Assembly (NCBI RefSeq): GCF_900114015.1
Contig: NZ_FORN01000050.1
Coordinates: 1-44,488 of the forward strand
Direction of reading: 5' to 3'
Length of the DNA stretch: 44,488 nt
Origin: Caulobacter sp. UNC279MFTsu5.1
Lineage (GTDB): Bacteria; Pseudomonadota; Alphaproteobacteria; Caulobacterales; Caulobacteraceae
Below, one piece after another: positions 1 to 7,409 of the stretch. Within the stretch, counting starts at the first letter, position 1, and the number at the start of each line of letters is the position of its first letter. The notes under the pieces are model-generated. The model was not told the origin of the DNA. It worked only from the letters and a program-made list of their open reading frames with translations, and did not search any database. Made by a program: the position numbers and the translations under genes.

Positions 1-444
1 CTGCTGGATCTGTGCACCGCTTGATTTCAGAGGCGGGAGTGAGCCGAACCAGGACCGGAGCGAACCCCAAGACGGGCGGGACCTTCCAGCGAGAAGACCC
101 CGATGGGCGAGCTTACGTCCCTCGCCCTCTGTTTCAGTCGCTTCCCAGCCAAAGCCGCAAAGGACCCCGCTCGATCGCCCCCCGCCGCCGCATCGGTCGC
201 TGGCCATGCGCCCTTTCCCTGCGACGAGGTGAGACCAGGATACGGCCGGTCCGAGAGGGTGCGGGGATTAAAGTTTTAGGTCAGGGATTCCAGCGGCTTG
301 GCCGCCGCAATGACGGGGAGATGCCCTTGCGGCGCGTCCCCGACCGCCTGGCTCCGTGCGAAACCGGGGGACACGCCGCGAGGGCGTGTCCCCGGCGGCG
401 GGCGACTTTGGGGATGCACGGCCGTGAGTGCGCGTCCCCGCCGT
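1..444. other. Left-edge region without a convincing gene
   Basis: I see no supportable gene here. The first 24 bases read in one frame as a short tail ending in TGA at 22-24, which could be the 3' end of a gene cut by the window edge, but seven codons prove nothing. The long open frames in this stretch are rich in Arg, Pro and Gly, as expected of high-GC shadow frames. I compared it by eye with RNase P RNA, tmRNA, SRP RNA and 6S RNA and found no recognisable signature. A strong hairpin near 364-395 is listed separately. Confidence 0.4.
364..395. repeat. GC-rich hairpin downstream of cox subunit IV gene
   Basis: An 11-bp perfect stem (367-377 pairing with 383-393) closes a five-base loop, with partial pairing continuing outside it. 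It lies about 50 bases beyond the stop codon of the minus-strand gene at 445-702. There is no T run on either side, so it is not a textbook intrinsic terminator. It may stabilise a 3' end or be a repeat remnant. Confidence 0.5.
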
Positions 445-702
445 CTACCGCCCCTCGACCCACAGGCTCAGCGGCTGCTTCTCCTCGCGGCGCACCAGGA
501 TGGCGTAGCCGACCGCGAACACCACGATCCCGATAACCAGCCCGCCCAGGAAGCCGGCCGGGGTGGCGAACCACAGGGTCAGGGTCGAGATGGCGGTGGC
601 CAGGCCCAGCATGCACCATCGCAGGAGGATGCTGAATCCGTGATAGGTCTGCTCGTGGGCGAGCAGTTCGGGTCTTCCGGCGTCGTTGAAATCGGCGTCC
701 AT
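445..702 (-). CDS. aa3-type cytochrome c oxidase subunit IV
   Basis: This 85-residue protein looks like the small bacterial aa3-type cytochrome c oxidase subunit IV (COX4_pro_2-like), an accessory membrane subunit of the terminal oxidase. A soluble N-terminus carries the motif HEQTYHGF at about residues 16-23, followed by two hydrophobic segments at about 25-47 and 49-69 and a charged tail. That layout and length fit the family. It is transcribed alone on the minus strand. The start is the ATG at 702. The assignment rests on the motif and topology, since these proteins are short and weakly conserved. Heme A synthase, needed by the same oxidase, lies at 27776. Confidence 0.72.
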   Translation of the reverse strand: MDADFNDAGRPELLAHEQTYHGFSILLRWCMLGLATAISTLTLWFATPAGFLGGLVIGIVVFAVGYAILVRREEKQPLSLWVEGR

Positions 703-867
703 GCGTCACCTCCGCTATTATCGAGGTCGGACCCGGGCCGTCGTACGCGGCCCTGGGCCGAACACTCAAGAACACCCTAAGCCCGTTCCGGGTTTCGCGC
801 GAGGGTCTCGACCTTGACGGGAGGATCGGGGCCGGCCCCTATGTCGGCGCGAGGGCGGGGCGCGACC

Positions 868-1263
868 ATGGCGACGAACGGCAATCTGACGGGCATCTGG
901 CAGGGGCTCTACGCCTATCCCGGGGCGCGCGCGCCGGTCAGCTTCACCGCCACCCTGATCGAGAGCGGTGCCTGGCTCAGCGGCTCGATCCACGAGACGG
1001 CCCAGGACGAATGGGGCGACTGGTGCGAGGTGTTCGCCACGCTGCTGGGCAAGCGGGCCGGCCAGGCGGTGGCGTTCACCAAGACCTATGACGGCACGAA
1101 CGGCTGGACCCACGCCGTGGCCTATGACGGTGCGCTGAACGCCGACGCCACCGAGATCGGCGGGCGGTGGTCCATTCCCGCGGCCTGGTCGGGCAAGTTC
1201 CTGATGATCAGGCCGGAAGGGCGGCGGGCGCCGCTCCTGCGCGAGGCCTTCGAGCGGATCTAG
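868..1263 (+). CDS. Conserved hypothetical protein, about 131 residues
   Basis: I do not recognise a named family. The protein is soluble and rich in short hydrophobic and polar alternations (LTGIWQGLYAYP near the N-terminus, then SFTATLIESGAWLSGSIHE), which suggests a small beta-rich fold. There is no signal peptide or membrane segment from the ATG at 868. I chose that start because it places the conserved-looking LTGIW segment at the N-terminus and has a purine-rich stretch upstream. An in-frame ATG at 841 would add nine low-complexity residues. The gene converges on the NUDIX gene, with a palindromic repeat between their stops. Confidence 0.65.
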   Translation: MATNGNLTGIWQGLYAYPGARAPVSFTATLIESGAWLSGSIHETAQDEWGDWCEVFATLLGKRAGQAVAFTKTYDGTNGWTHAVAYDGALNADATEIGGRWSIPAAWSGKFLMIRPEGRRAPLLREAFERI

Positions 1264-1314
1264 GATCCGCTCACCGCGGGCTCGAGGAGGCGGAGGATCG
1301 AAGCTCCGTTTGAA

Positions 1315-1427
1315 TTGTCATCCCGGACAAGCGCGCAGCGCGAAGATCCGGGACCGACGCCTGAACTCAGCGCTTCCGGCGGTCCCGGATCCGCGGCCGG
1401 CTTCGCCGCCCTTGTCCGGGATGACAA
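1315..1427. repeat. Dispersed palindromic intergenic repeat, family 1, copy 1
   Basis: The element is bounded by a perfect 17-bp inverted repeat (1315-1331 and 1411-1427) containing GTCATCCCGG, with a second inverted repeat nested inside around GATCCGGGACCG. It lies between the stop codons of two convergent genes. A core of about 50 bases is identical to copy 2 at 9332, and the termini recur in copy 3 at 30456. There is no coding capacity. It resembles the REP-type or MITE-like palindromes with TCATCCCGG ends known from many alphaproteobacteria. Confidence 0.9.
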
Positions 1428-1430
1428 CCG

Positions 1431-1817
1431 TTAGGAGGGCAGGGCGGAAATCACCGTCCGCATCAGCGGGGCCAGCACGATGTCGCCCGGCGCGGCCGGG
1501 TCGATCCAGGCCAGGTCCTCGATCTCGGCGCGGGCGGCGACCTGGCCCTCGACCGTCACCAGATAGGCCGCCGCCCGCACGGTGAAGCCGGGCTCGTTGG
1601 CGGCCGGGGCCTCGAAGGCGCCCAGCAAGGTTGCGTCGACCAGCCGGCAGCCGATCTCTTCGTCCAGTTCACGCGCCAGGGTGGTCAGGTCGTCCTCGCC
1701 GGGCTCGCGCTTGCCGCCGGGCTTCATGAAGATCGCCGTGCCGCGCTTGCGGACCACCAGCATGCGGCCGGCCTCGTCGCGGATCACGGCGGTGACGATG
1801 TCGATGGTTCGGGTCAT
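1431..1817 (-). CDS. NUDIX hydrolase
   Basis: This 128-residue NUDIX hydrolase should cleave a nucleoside diphosphate linked to another moiety. The NUDIX box is clear: GG at about 34, then REPGEDD and RELDEEIGC, giving the G-x5-E-x7-RE-x2-EE-x-G pattern with the metal-binding glutamates intact. The length is typical of single-domain MutT-like members. The substrate cannot be read from sequence. The ATG at 1817 overlaps the stop of the upstream gene by four bases, so it is probably the last gene of a hemB-unknown-NUDIX unit and translationally coupled. Confidence 0.9.
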   Translation of the reverse strand: MTRTIDIVTAVIRDEAGRMLVVRKRGTAIFMKPGGKREPGEDDLTTLARELDEEIGCRLVDATLLGAFEAPAANEPGFTVRAAAYLVTVEGQVAARAEIEDLAWIDPAAPGDIVLAPLMRTVISALPS

Positions 1818-2218
1818 TGCGTAAAGGGCTTCGTCAGCTTCTTTCCGCCAACGCCCTGGTAGGTGGTCCTATCCGACCGTCCCCTGGCATCGGATACACT
1901 CACGGTGAAGTGGGGGCCGTAGACCCTGTCCACGGCAAAGCGGACCGTCAGCTGTGTGAAATAAGATAGCTCGGCGCCGTGCTTGGCGACCAACGTGGGC
2001 AGCCAATGTTTATACTGGCGGAGCGCCTCGGTGAGGACACGCGAGGTGGCCCCGCCGTAAACCCGGCTGGCGATGAAGTCGATCTCGATATAGCCGTCCG
2101 CGGAGGCCTGGGCTTCTTCGAAGATATCGTAGCCGTAGATGCCGATCGGTAGGCCGACGCCGCTCGAGATCGAGTCCGCGAAGTTGTGCGCGATCGACTT
2201 GAGCTCGCCGAACCGCAT
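1814..2218 (-). CDS. Hypothetical protein between hemB and NUDIX gene
   Basis: This 134-residue protein matches no family I know. It has no signal peptide or membrane segment. The middle part (about residues 40-110) has a mixed alpha/beta look with aromatic-rich strands (YIEIDFIASRVYGG, ELSYFTQLTVRF). The start ATG at 2218 overlaps the last base of the hemB stop codon, and its own stop overlaps the NUDIX start, so all three genes appear to share one transcript. Its codon use is less GC-biased than hemB (for example TATGAT-rich stretches), which may mean recent acquisition or relaxed selection. Confidence 0.75.
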   Translation of the reverse strand: MRFGELKSIAHNFADSISSGVGLPIGIYGYDIFEEAQASADGYIEIDFIASRVYGGATSRVLTEALRQYKHWLPTLVAKHGAELSYFTQLTVRFAVDRVYGPHFTVSVSDARGRSDRTTYQGVGGKKLTKPFTQ

Positions 2219-3219
2219 CAGCCCAGCTTCTCCGCCGCCCAGGGCGCGAAATAGGTGATGATCCCGGCCGCGCCGGCCCGCTTGAAGGCGGTCAGGCTTT
2301 CCAGGATCGCCCGCTCCTCGTCGATCCAGCCGTTCTGGCCGGCGGCCTTGATCATCGCGTACTCGCCCGACACCTGGAAGGCGTAGGTGGGCATGCGGAA
2401 CTCGTCGACCAGGCGGCGCAGGATGTCCAGATAGGGCAGGCCCGGCTTGACCATGACCATGTCGGCGCCCTCGGCGATGTCGAGCGCGACCTCGCGGATC
2501 GCCTCCTCGCTGTTGGCCGGGTCCATCTGGTAGGTCTTCTTATCGCCCTGGCCCGCGGAAAGCTTGGCCGAGCCGATGGCGTCGCGGTAAGGGCCGTAGA
2601 AGGCCGAGGCGTACTTGGCGGCGTAGGACATGATCATGGTGTCCTGGAAGTTGGCGCCCTCCAGGGCCGCCCGCAGCTTGCCGACACGGCCGTCCATCAT
2701 GTCGGACGGGGCCAGGATGTCGGCGCCGGCTTCCGCCTGCATCAGCCCCTGTTCGATCAGGCGCTCGATGGTCGGGTCGTTGAGGATCTTGCCTCCCTCG
2801 ACCACCCCGTCGTGGCCGTGGTCGGTGAACGGGTCGAGCGCCACGTCGCACAGGATCCCGACCTCGGGGGCGGCGTCCTTCATGGCCTTGACGGCGCGGG
2901 GGATGACGCCGTCCGGGTCGGCGGCGATCGAACCGACCGCGTCCTTCCGGGCCCCGTCGATGTGCGGGAAGATGGCGATGGCCGGGATGCCCAGGTCGCG
3001 GGCCCGCACGGCGGCCCTGGCGGCGTCCTTGACGCTCAGGCGCTCGACGCCCGGCATCGAGGCGACCGGAACCGTTCCTTCGCCCTCGTGCACCACCATC
3101 GACCAGATCAGGTCGGAAGGCTCCAGCGTGGTCTCGCGGACCAGGCGGCGGGTCCAGTCGGCCTGGCGCAGGCGGCGCAGGCGGGTGGCGGGGTAGGGGG
3201 CGAGGGGCGGCGTGGTCAT
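2218..3219 (-). CDS. hemB: Delta-aminolevulinic acid dehydratase (porphobilinogen synthase)
   Basis: HemB condenses two molecules of 5-aminolevulinate to porphobilinogen in the cytoplasm, the second committed step of heme synthesis. The 333-residue length is normal. The two lysines that form Schiff bases are visible in the segments MSYAAKYASAFYGP and MVMVKPGLPYLD, and the catalytic core DPFTDHGHDG is present. The metal-site segment reads as an aspartate-rich rather than a cysteine-rich type, matching Mg-dependent alphaproteobacterial enzymes. It heads a minus-strand unit with two small genes. hemA, which makes its substrate, is at 10569 on the other strand. Confidence 0.97.
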   Translation of the reverse strand: MTTPPLAPYPATRLRRLRQADWTRRLVRETTLEPSDLIWSMVVHEGEGTVPVASMPGVERLSVKDAARAAVRARDLGIPAIAIFPHIDGARKDAVGSIAADPDGVIPRAVKAMKDAAPEVGILCDVALDPFTDHGHDGVVEGGKILNDPTIERLIEQGLMQAEAGADILAPSDMMDGRVGKLRAALEGANFQDTMIMSYAAKYASAFYGPYRDAIGSAKLSAGQGDKKTYQMDPANSEEAIREVALDIAEGADMVMVKPGLPYLDILRRLVDEFRMPTYAFQVSGEYAMIKAAGQNGWIDEERAILESLTAFKRAGAAGIITYFAPWAAEKLG

Positions 3220-3336
3220 GGCCTAGGGTTTCGCGCGGCGGGCGGCGCGAGGCAAGGCGGTTGGTTGCTTAAGGGCGCTTGTCGAACGCGCGGGGCTGGC
3301 CAATGCTCGCGTCCAAGCTGATCGAGGGACGATGGG

Positions 3337-4362
3337 ATGAAGCGGTTTGTGATGGCGGTCGCGGCGCTGGCGCTGCTGGCGACGTCCTTCTTCGCGACAG
3401 GGGCCTTGGCGCGGCAGGCCCCGCCGACCGGCTACTATGACCCCAAGGCCCCGGACGCCTGGTCCGGCGGGATCCGGATGGTCGACATCGACACGCCGTC
3501 GGGCAAGTTCCGCGTCTGGACCAAGCGGGTCGGCTCCAATCCCAAGCTCAAGGTGCTGCTGCTGCACGGCGGCCCCGGCGCGACCCACGACTATTTCGAG
3601 GCCTTCGACAGCTACTTCCCGGCCCAGGGCATCGAATACATCTATTACGACCAGCTGGGCTCGGGGCGCTCGGACAAGCCGACGGACACCAAGCTGTGGA
3701 CCATCGACCGCTTCGTCGACGAGGTGGAGCAGGTGCGCAGGGCGCTGAACCTGGACTCCAGCAACTTCTGCGTCTTGGGCCACAGCTGGGGCGGCGTGCT
3801 GGCGATCGAGTACGCGCTGAAACACCAGGCCAACCTGAAGTGCGTGGTGATCTCGAACATGATGGCCTCGATCCCGGCCTACAACGACTACGCCAGCAAG
3901 GTGCTGATGCCGCAGATGGACCCGGCGCAGCTGGCCAAGGTCAAGGCGCTGGAAGCGGCGGGCAAGACCTCGGACCCTGACTACATGGGCACGCTGATGC
4001 CGATGCACTACGAAAAGCACATCCTGCGTCGGCCGGCCGACCAGTGGCCCGAGCCGGTGACCTACGCGTTCTCGCAGCTGAACGGCGAACTCTACACCCT
4101 GATCCAGGGGCCCAGCGAGCTGGGCGCCAGCGGGCTGCTGGCCCATTGGGACCGCTTCGCCGACCTCAAGCGCATCAGCGTGCCGACCCTGGTGATCGGC
4201 GCCAGGTACGACACCATGGACCCGGCCTATATGGAGAAGATGTCGAAGGAGCTGCCCAAGGGCCGCTATCTCTACATGGCCAATGGCAGCCACATGGCGA
4301 TGTACGACGACCAGGCGAACTATTTCGCCGGGCTCACCGCATTCCTGAAGGGGCTGAATTAG
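3337..4362 (+). CDS. Secreted alpha/beta hydrolase, proline iminopeptidase-like
   Basis: This 341-residue protein is an alpha/beta hydrolase of the S33 prolyl aminopeptidase type. An N-terminal signal peptide of about 25 residues ends near GALA, so it is probably periplasmic. The HGGPG oxyanion motif is at about residue 77, the nucleophile elbow GHSWGG at about 148, and a late histidine in the segment GSHMAMYDD completes the triad. It removes N-terminal residues from peptides or acts on amides or esters, and the exact substrate cannot be inferred. It is divergent from hemB across a 117-base gap and convergent with the DUF2147 gene. Confidence 0.88.
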   Translation: MKRFVMAVAALALLATSFFATGALARQAPPTGYYDPKAPDAWSGGIRMVDIDTPSGKFRVWTKRVGSNPKLKVLLLHGGPGATHDYFEAFDSYFPAQGIEYIYYDQLGSGRSDKPTDTKLWTIDRFVDEVEQVRRALNLDSSNFCVLGHSWGGVLAIEYALKHQANLKCVVISNMMASIPAYNDYASKVLMPQMDPAQLAKVKALEAAGKTSDPDYMGTLMPMHYEKHILRRPADQWPEPVTYAFSQLNGELYTLIQGPSELGASGLLAHWDRFADLKRISVPTLVIGARYDTMDPAYMEKMSKELPKGRYLYMANGSHMAMYDDQANYFAGLTAFLKGLN

Positions 4363-4368
4363 CCCGGA

Positions 4369-4809
4369 TTACGGAGCGTAGTTGACGTTGTCGACGCGGA
4401 CCTGCTGCACGCCGTCGATGCGCCGCCAGACCTGGGCCTTGCAGATCAGCCCACCCAGGACGCAGCCCTTGGCCTTCATGGTGCGGGCGTCGATGAATTC
4501 GGCCGTGCCGACTAGGGTGACCTTCAGAGTCGGCACGAAGACTTTGCCGCGCATGTTTCCGTTGCGGGTCGGCTCGAAGTCGCGCAGCAGCTGCTGGCCG
4601 ACCAGGGTGGTCAGGCCGCTCTTGCGCGCATCGGCCTCGGCCTTGGGGCTGGCATAGACCACGGTGCCGCAGGTGCTGGTCCCGCAGCTCTTGATCGCCA
4701 CCCGGACATTGTCCTTCGGGCCGGTCCAGACGCCCAGGTCGGCGGCCTGAACCGACGACACGCTGGCGAGCGCCGCGAGGGCGGCGAAAACGGCAGTGAA
4801 CTTACGCAT
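4369..4809 (-). CDS. DUF2147 secreted protein
   Basis: This 146-residue exported protein of the DUF2147 family has a signal peptide of about 22 residues ending at VQA. The mature part begins LGVWTGPKDNVRVAIKSCG and contains the paired cysteines typical of the family (SCGTSTCGTVVY and KGCVLGGLICKAQVW). The function of DUF2147 proteins is not established. They are probably periplasmic beta-rich proteins. The stop codon is only six bases from that of the convergent hydrolase gene. An inverted repeat with 8-base arms (4825-4854) lies in its leader region. Confidence 0.88.
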   Translation of the reverse strand: MRKFTAVFAALAALASVSSVQAADLGVWTGPKDNVRVAIKSCGTSTCGTVVYASPKAEADARKSGLTTLVGQQLLRDFEPTRNGNMRGKVFVPTLKVTLVGTAEFIDARTMKAKGCVLGGLICKAQVWRRIDGVQQVRVDNVNYAP

Positions 4810-4824
4810 GACAGAAAGACGACG

Positions 4825-4854
4825 CCTCCAGTGGCCGCGATTTGATACTGGAGG
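4825..4854. promoter_or_regulatory. Inverted repeat upstream of DUF2147 gene
   Basis: Perfect 8-base arms CCTCCAGT and ACTGGAGG are separated by 14 bases, just upstream of the minus-strand start at 4809. It could be an operator or a leader hairpin. No regulator can be assigned. Confidence 0.4.
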
Positions 4855-5017
4855 ACGGTCGGATCAAGGGCGGTGCGACACTTGGCTTTCGCTTTTTGCG
4901 CGCTGCGGCATTCAAAGTCACCAAGTGAGATATGATTGACACAGTCGTCGGCGCGCGGCACGTCAGCGGCCAAGAAGGCGAGGGGATCACTCTGCCCCGC
5001 TTGGGAGGATATCGCGC

Positions 5018-6157
5018 ATGGATTTCGCGCTCAACGACGATCAACGCGCTATCTGGGACATGGCTTCGGGCTTTGCGGCGGAACGCCTTGCCCCGCATTC
5101 CGCCGAGTGGGACGAGAAGAAGCACTTCCCGGTCGACGTGCTGCGCGAGGCTGCGTCCCTGGGTTTCGCGGGAATCTATGTCCAGGACGACGTCGGCGGC
5201 AGCGGCCTTTCGCGCCTCGACGCCTCGATCATCTTCGAGGCGCTGAGCTACGGCGACGTGCCGACGGCGGCCTATCTGACCATCCACAACATGGCTTCGT
5301 GGATGATCGACCGGTTCGGCTCCGACGAGCTGCGCCGGCGCTACCTGCCGCGCCTGACGACCATGGAGCTGATCGCCAGCTACTGCCTGACCGAGCCGGG
5401 CTCGGGCTCGGACGCCGCGGCCCTGCGCACCACCGCGCGGCTGGACGGCGACCACTATGTGCTGAACGGCGGCAAGGCCTTCATCTCGGGCGGCGGGGTG
5501 TCGGACGTCTATGTGGTCATGGCCCGCACGGGCGTCGACGGCGCCAAGGGCGTTTCGGCCTTCGTGGTCGAGAAGGGGACGCCGGGCCTCTCGTTCGGCG
5601 CCAAGGAGCGCAAGATGGGCTGGAACGCCCAGCCGACCGCGCAGGTGAACTTCGACGACTGCCGCGTGCCGGCCGCCAACCGCATCGGCCAGGAGGGCGA
5701 GGGGTTCCGCTTCGCCATGATGGGCTTGGACGGCGGGCGGCTGAACATCGCCTCGTGCTCGCTGGGCGGGGCCCAGTTCGCCCTCGACACCGCCAAGGCC
5801 TATCTCGAGACCCGCAAGCAGTTCGGCAAGCCGCTCAAGGACTTCCAGGCCCTGCAGTTCAAGCTGGCCGACATGGCCACCGAGCTGGAGGCCGCCCGCC
5901 TGATGGTGCGCCGCGCCGCCCACGCCCTGGACAACCGCGACCCGCAGGCCACCAAGCTGTGCGCCATGGCCAAGCGGTTCGCCACCGACGCCGGCTTCCA
6001 GGTCGCCAACGACGCCCTGCAGCTGCACGGCGGCTACGGCTACCTACAGGACTATCCCCTGGAGCGCATCGTCCGCGACCTGCGGGTGCACCAGATCCTG
6101 GAGGGCACAAACGAGATCATGCGGGTGATCATCGCGCGCGAGATGTTCCGCCAGTGA
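5018..6157 (+). CDS. Acyl-CoA dehydrogenase, probably isobutyryl-CoA dehydrogenase
   Basis: This 379-residue FAD-dependent acyl-CoA dehydrogenase begins MDFALNDDQRAIWD. The FAD and substrate segment LTEPGSGSDAAAL is at about 125-137 and the catalytic glutamate sits in ILEGTNEIMR at about residue 362. In this context it most likely oxidises isobutyryl-CoA to methacrylyl-CoA in valine breakdown, because 3-hydroxyisobutyryl-CoA hydrolase and 3-hydroxyisobutyrate dehydrogenase follow. A strong Shine-Dalgarno (GGGAGG) precedes the ATG at 5018. A TTGACA sequence at 4936 may be a -35 box, but no good -10 follows. A 2-methylbutyryl-CoA specificity remains possible. Confidence 0.93.
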   Translation: MDFALNDDQRAIWDMASGFAAERLAPHSAEWDEKKHFPVDVLREAASLGFAGIYVQDDVGGSGLSRLDASIIFEALSYGDVPTAAYLTIHNMASWMIDRFGSDELRRRYLPRLTTMELIASYCLTEPGSGSDAAALRTTARLDGDHYVLNGGKAFISGGGVSDVYVVMARTGVDGAKGVSAFVVEKGTPGLSFGAKERKMGWNAQPTAQVNFDDCRVPAANRIGQEGEGFRFAMMGLDGGRLNIASCSLGGAQFALDTAKAYLETRKQFGKPLKDFQALQFKLADMATELEAARLMVRRAAHALDNRDPQATKLCAMAKRFATDAGFQVANDALQLHGGYGYLQDYPLERIVRDLRVHQILEGTNEIMRVIIAREMFRQ

Positions 6158-6783
6158 GCGAGCCCGAGGTTCCTTTGGCCGAGGGCGTGGTTTGCGAGCG
6201 GACCTATCAGGTCGTCGTCGACGGCCAGCCCCAGCCATTGCTCTGCCGTTGGTTCGTCCCCACGCCGCATCCGCAAGGCGGCTGGGACTGCCAGGTGAAG
6301 CTGGTTTGGCCAGGCGGGCGCGTCCAGAAGGCCTATTCGGGCGGCGTCGATTCCGCCCAGGCTCTGGTCTTGGCGCTGGAGACCGTGCACTCCCGGATCC
6401 TCGCGGACGACAGGCCAATCCACTGGTTCGAAGAGCATGACGATCTGGGCTTGCCCTACAGAGACCATCTCGACGAAGATCTCGCCGAGCGGAAAGCGCG
6501 GTTCGACGCCCGCACGCGCAGCCACCCGCTTTGGGCCCCGGTTTACGCGACCCTGTCCGCCGGCTGGGACCCGTTCGTCCGCTCGTCGGTTCGGGAAAAA
6601 TATGACCCGTACCTGCGTGAGCTGATCGGCAGGCTGCAAGAGCGGGAGCCAGCTGAGCGGATAGCGGCGTTCCTTGGCGAGCTCAGAAGCTATATCGACG
6701 GCAGTGAAGCCTTCGAAAGCGACGCCGCGACGGATCTGGTCGTCGTCGGCAAGCTCAGAGCACTGGTCGAAGAAGCCAAATGA
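6154..6783 (+). CDS. DUF6968-like protein of unknown function in the valine operon
   Basis: This 209-residue protein starts at GTG 6154, which overlaps the acyl-CoA dehydrogenase stop, and its own stop overlaps the next ATG, so it is tightly coupled on both sides. Residues 1-80 resemble DUF6968 (CERTYQVVVDG, a GGWDC segment, then SGGVDSAQALVLALETV). Residues 125-190 contain WDPF, KYDPYL and an IAAFL helix, recalling small hypothetical proteins with a WDPIGV-EYD-YL signature. This may therefore be a two-domain fusion. It has no signal peptide or membrane segment. No role in valine catabolism is known to me. An open frame continues upstream in the same phase, but only as a shadow of the dehydrogenase. 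Confidence 0.8.
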   Translation: MSEPEVPLAEGVVCERTYQVVVDGQPQPLLCRWFVPTPHPQGGWDCQVKLVWPGGRVQKAYSGGVDSAQALVLALETVHSRILADDRPIHWFEEHDDLGLPYRDHLDEDLAERKARFDARTRSHPLWAPVYATLSAGWDPFVRSSVREKYDPYLRELIGRLQEREPAERIAAFLGELRSYIDGSEAFESDAATDLVVVGKLRALVEEAK

Positions 6784-7409
6784 TCTATCTCTGCCGCCAC
6801 GGCCAGACCGAGTGGAACCGCGCGCATCGCCTGCAGGGCCAGTGCGAGTCCGACCTCACACCGCTGGGGCGGGTCCAGGCCGGGGCGATGGGCGACCTGC
6901 TGCATGACCTGGTCCGGCGCGACGCCGACCGCCCCTGGCGCATCGTCGCCAGTCCGCTGCGGCGGACGCGGGACACGGCCGGGATCATCGGCGCGAAGCT
7001 GGGTCTGCCCGTCGAGTTCGACGACCGGCTGATGGAACTGACGGTCGGCGAATGGGAAGGACGCCTGCGAGCCGACGTTCAGCGTGACCATCCCGAACTG
7101 TTCACCGACCGGACCTGGTTCTTCGCCGCGCCAGGCGGCGAGACCTACGACCAGGTGATGGCGCGGGTTTTCGGCTGGCTGACCGAACAGGCCGCCGAGC
7201 CCGAGCGCCGGCTGATCGTGGTCAGCCATGGCATCGCCGGCCGGCTGCTGCGCGGCGCCTATGCGGGCCTGTCGCAGGTCGAGACCCTGGAGCTGGACGT
7301 GCCCCAGGACGCCGTCTACCGACTGCACGCCGGCCAGATCGACCGCTTCGACTGCGAACCGGTCGAAGATCCCGAACGCGTCAAGGACACCGCCAAGGAA
7401 GCCGTATGA
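6780..7409 (+). CDS. Histidine phosphatase family protein
   Basis: This 209-residue member of the phosphoglycerate mutase-like histidine phosphatase superfamily has the phosphohistidine motif CRHGQTEWN at residues 5-13, a conserved RRTRDTAG segment at about 61-68, the general acid in MELTVGEWEG at about 85-94, and the second histidine in VVSHGIAGRLL. It could be a phosphatase such as CobC or a broad-specificity sugar phosphatase, and the substrate is not evident. The ATG overlaps the stop of the DUF6968-like gene and its stop overlaps the next ATG, a run of 4-base overlaps that implies one mRNA. Confidence 0.9.
   Translation: MIYLCRHGQTEWNRAHRLQGQCESDLTPLGRVQAGAMGDLLHDLVRRDADRPWRIVASPLRRTRDTAGIIGAKLGLPVEFDDRLMELTVGEWEGRLRADVQRDHPELFTDRTWFFAAPGGETYDQVMARVFGWLTEQAAEPERRLIVVSHGIAGRLLRGAYAGLSQVETLELDVPQDAVYRLHAGQIDRFDCEPVEDPERVKDTAKEAV

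Noticed and set aside
1..444. Possible small structured RNA such as 6S, SRP RNA or RNase P RNA
   Set aside because: No conserved signature sequence of any of these could be found by eye on either strand.
4936..6153. An upstream in-phase extension of the DUF6968-like gene
   Set aside because: It overlaps the acyl-CoA dehydrogenase gene entirely in another frame and is Arg-rich. The GTG at 6154 is well placed by stop-start overlap.
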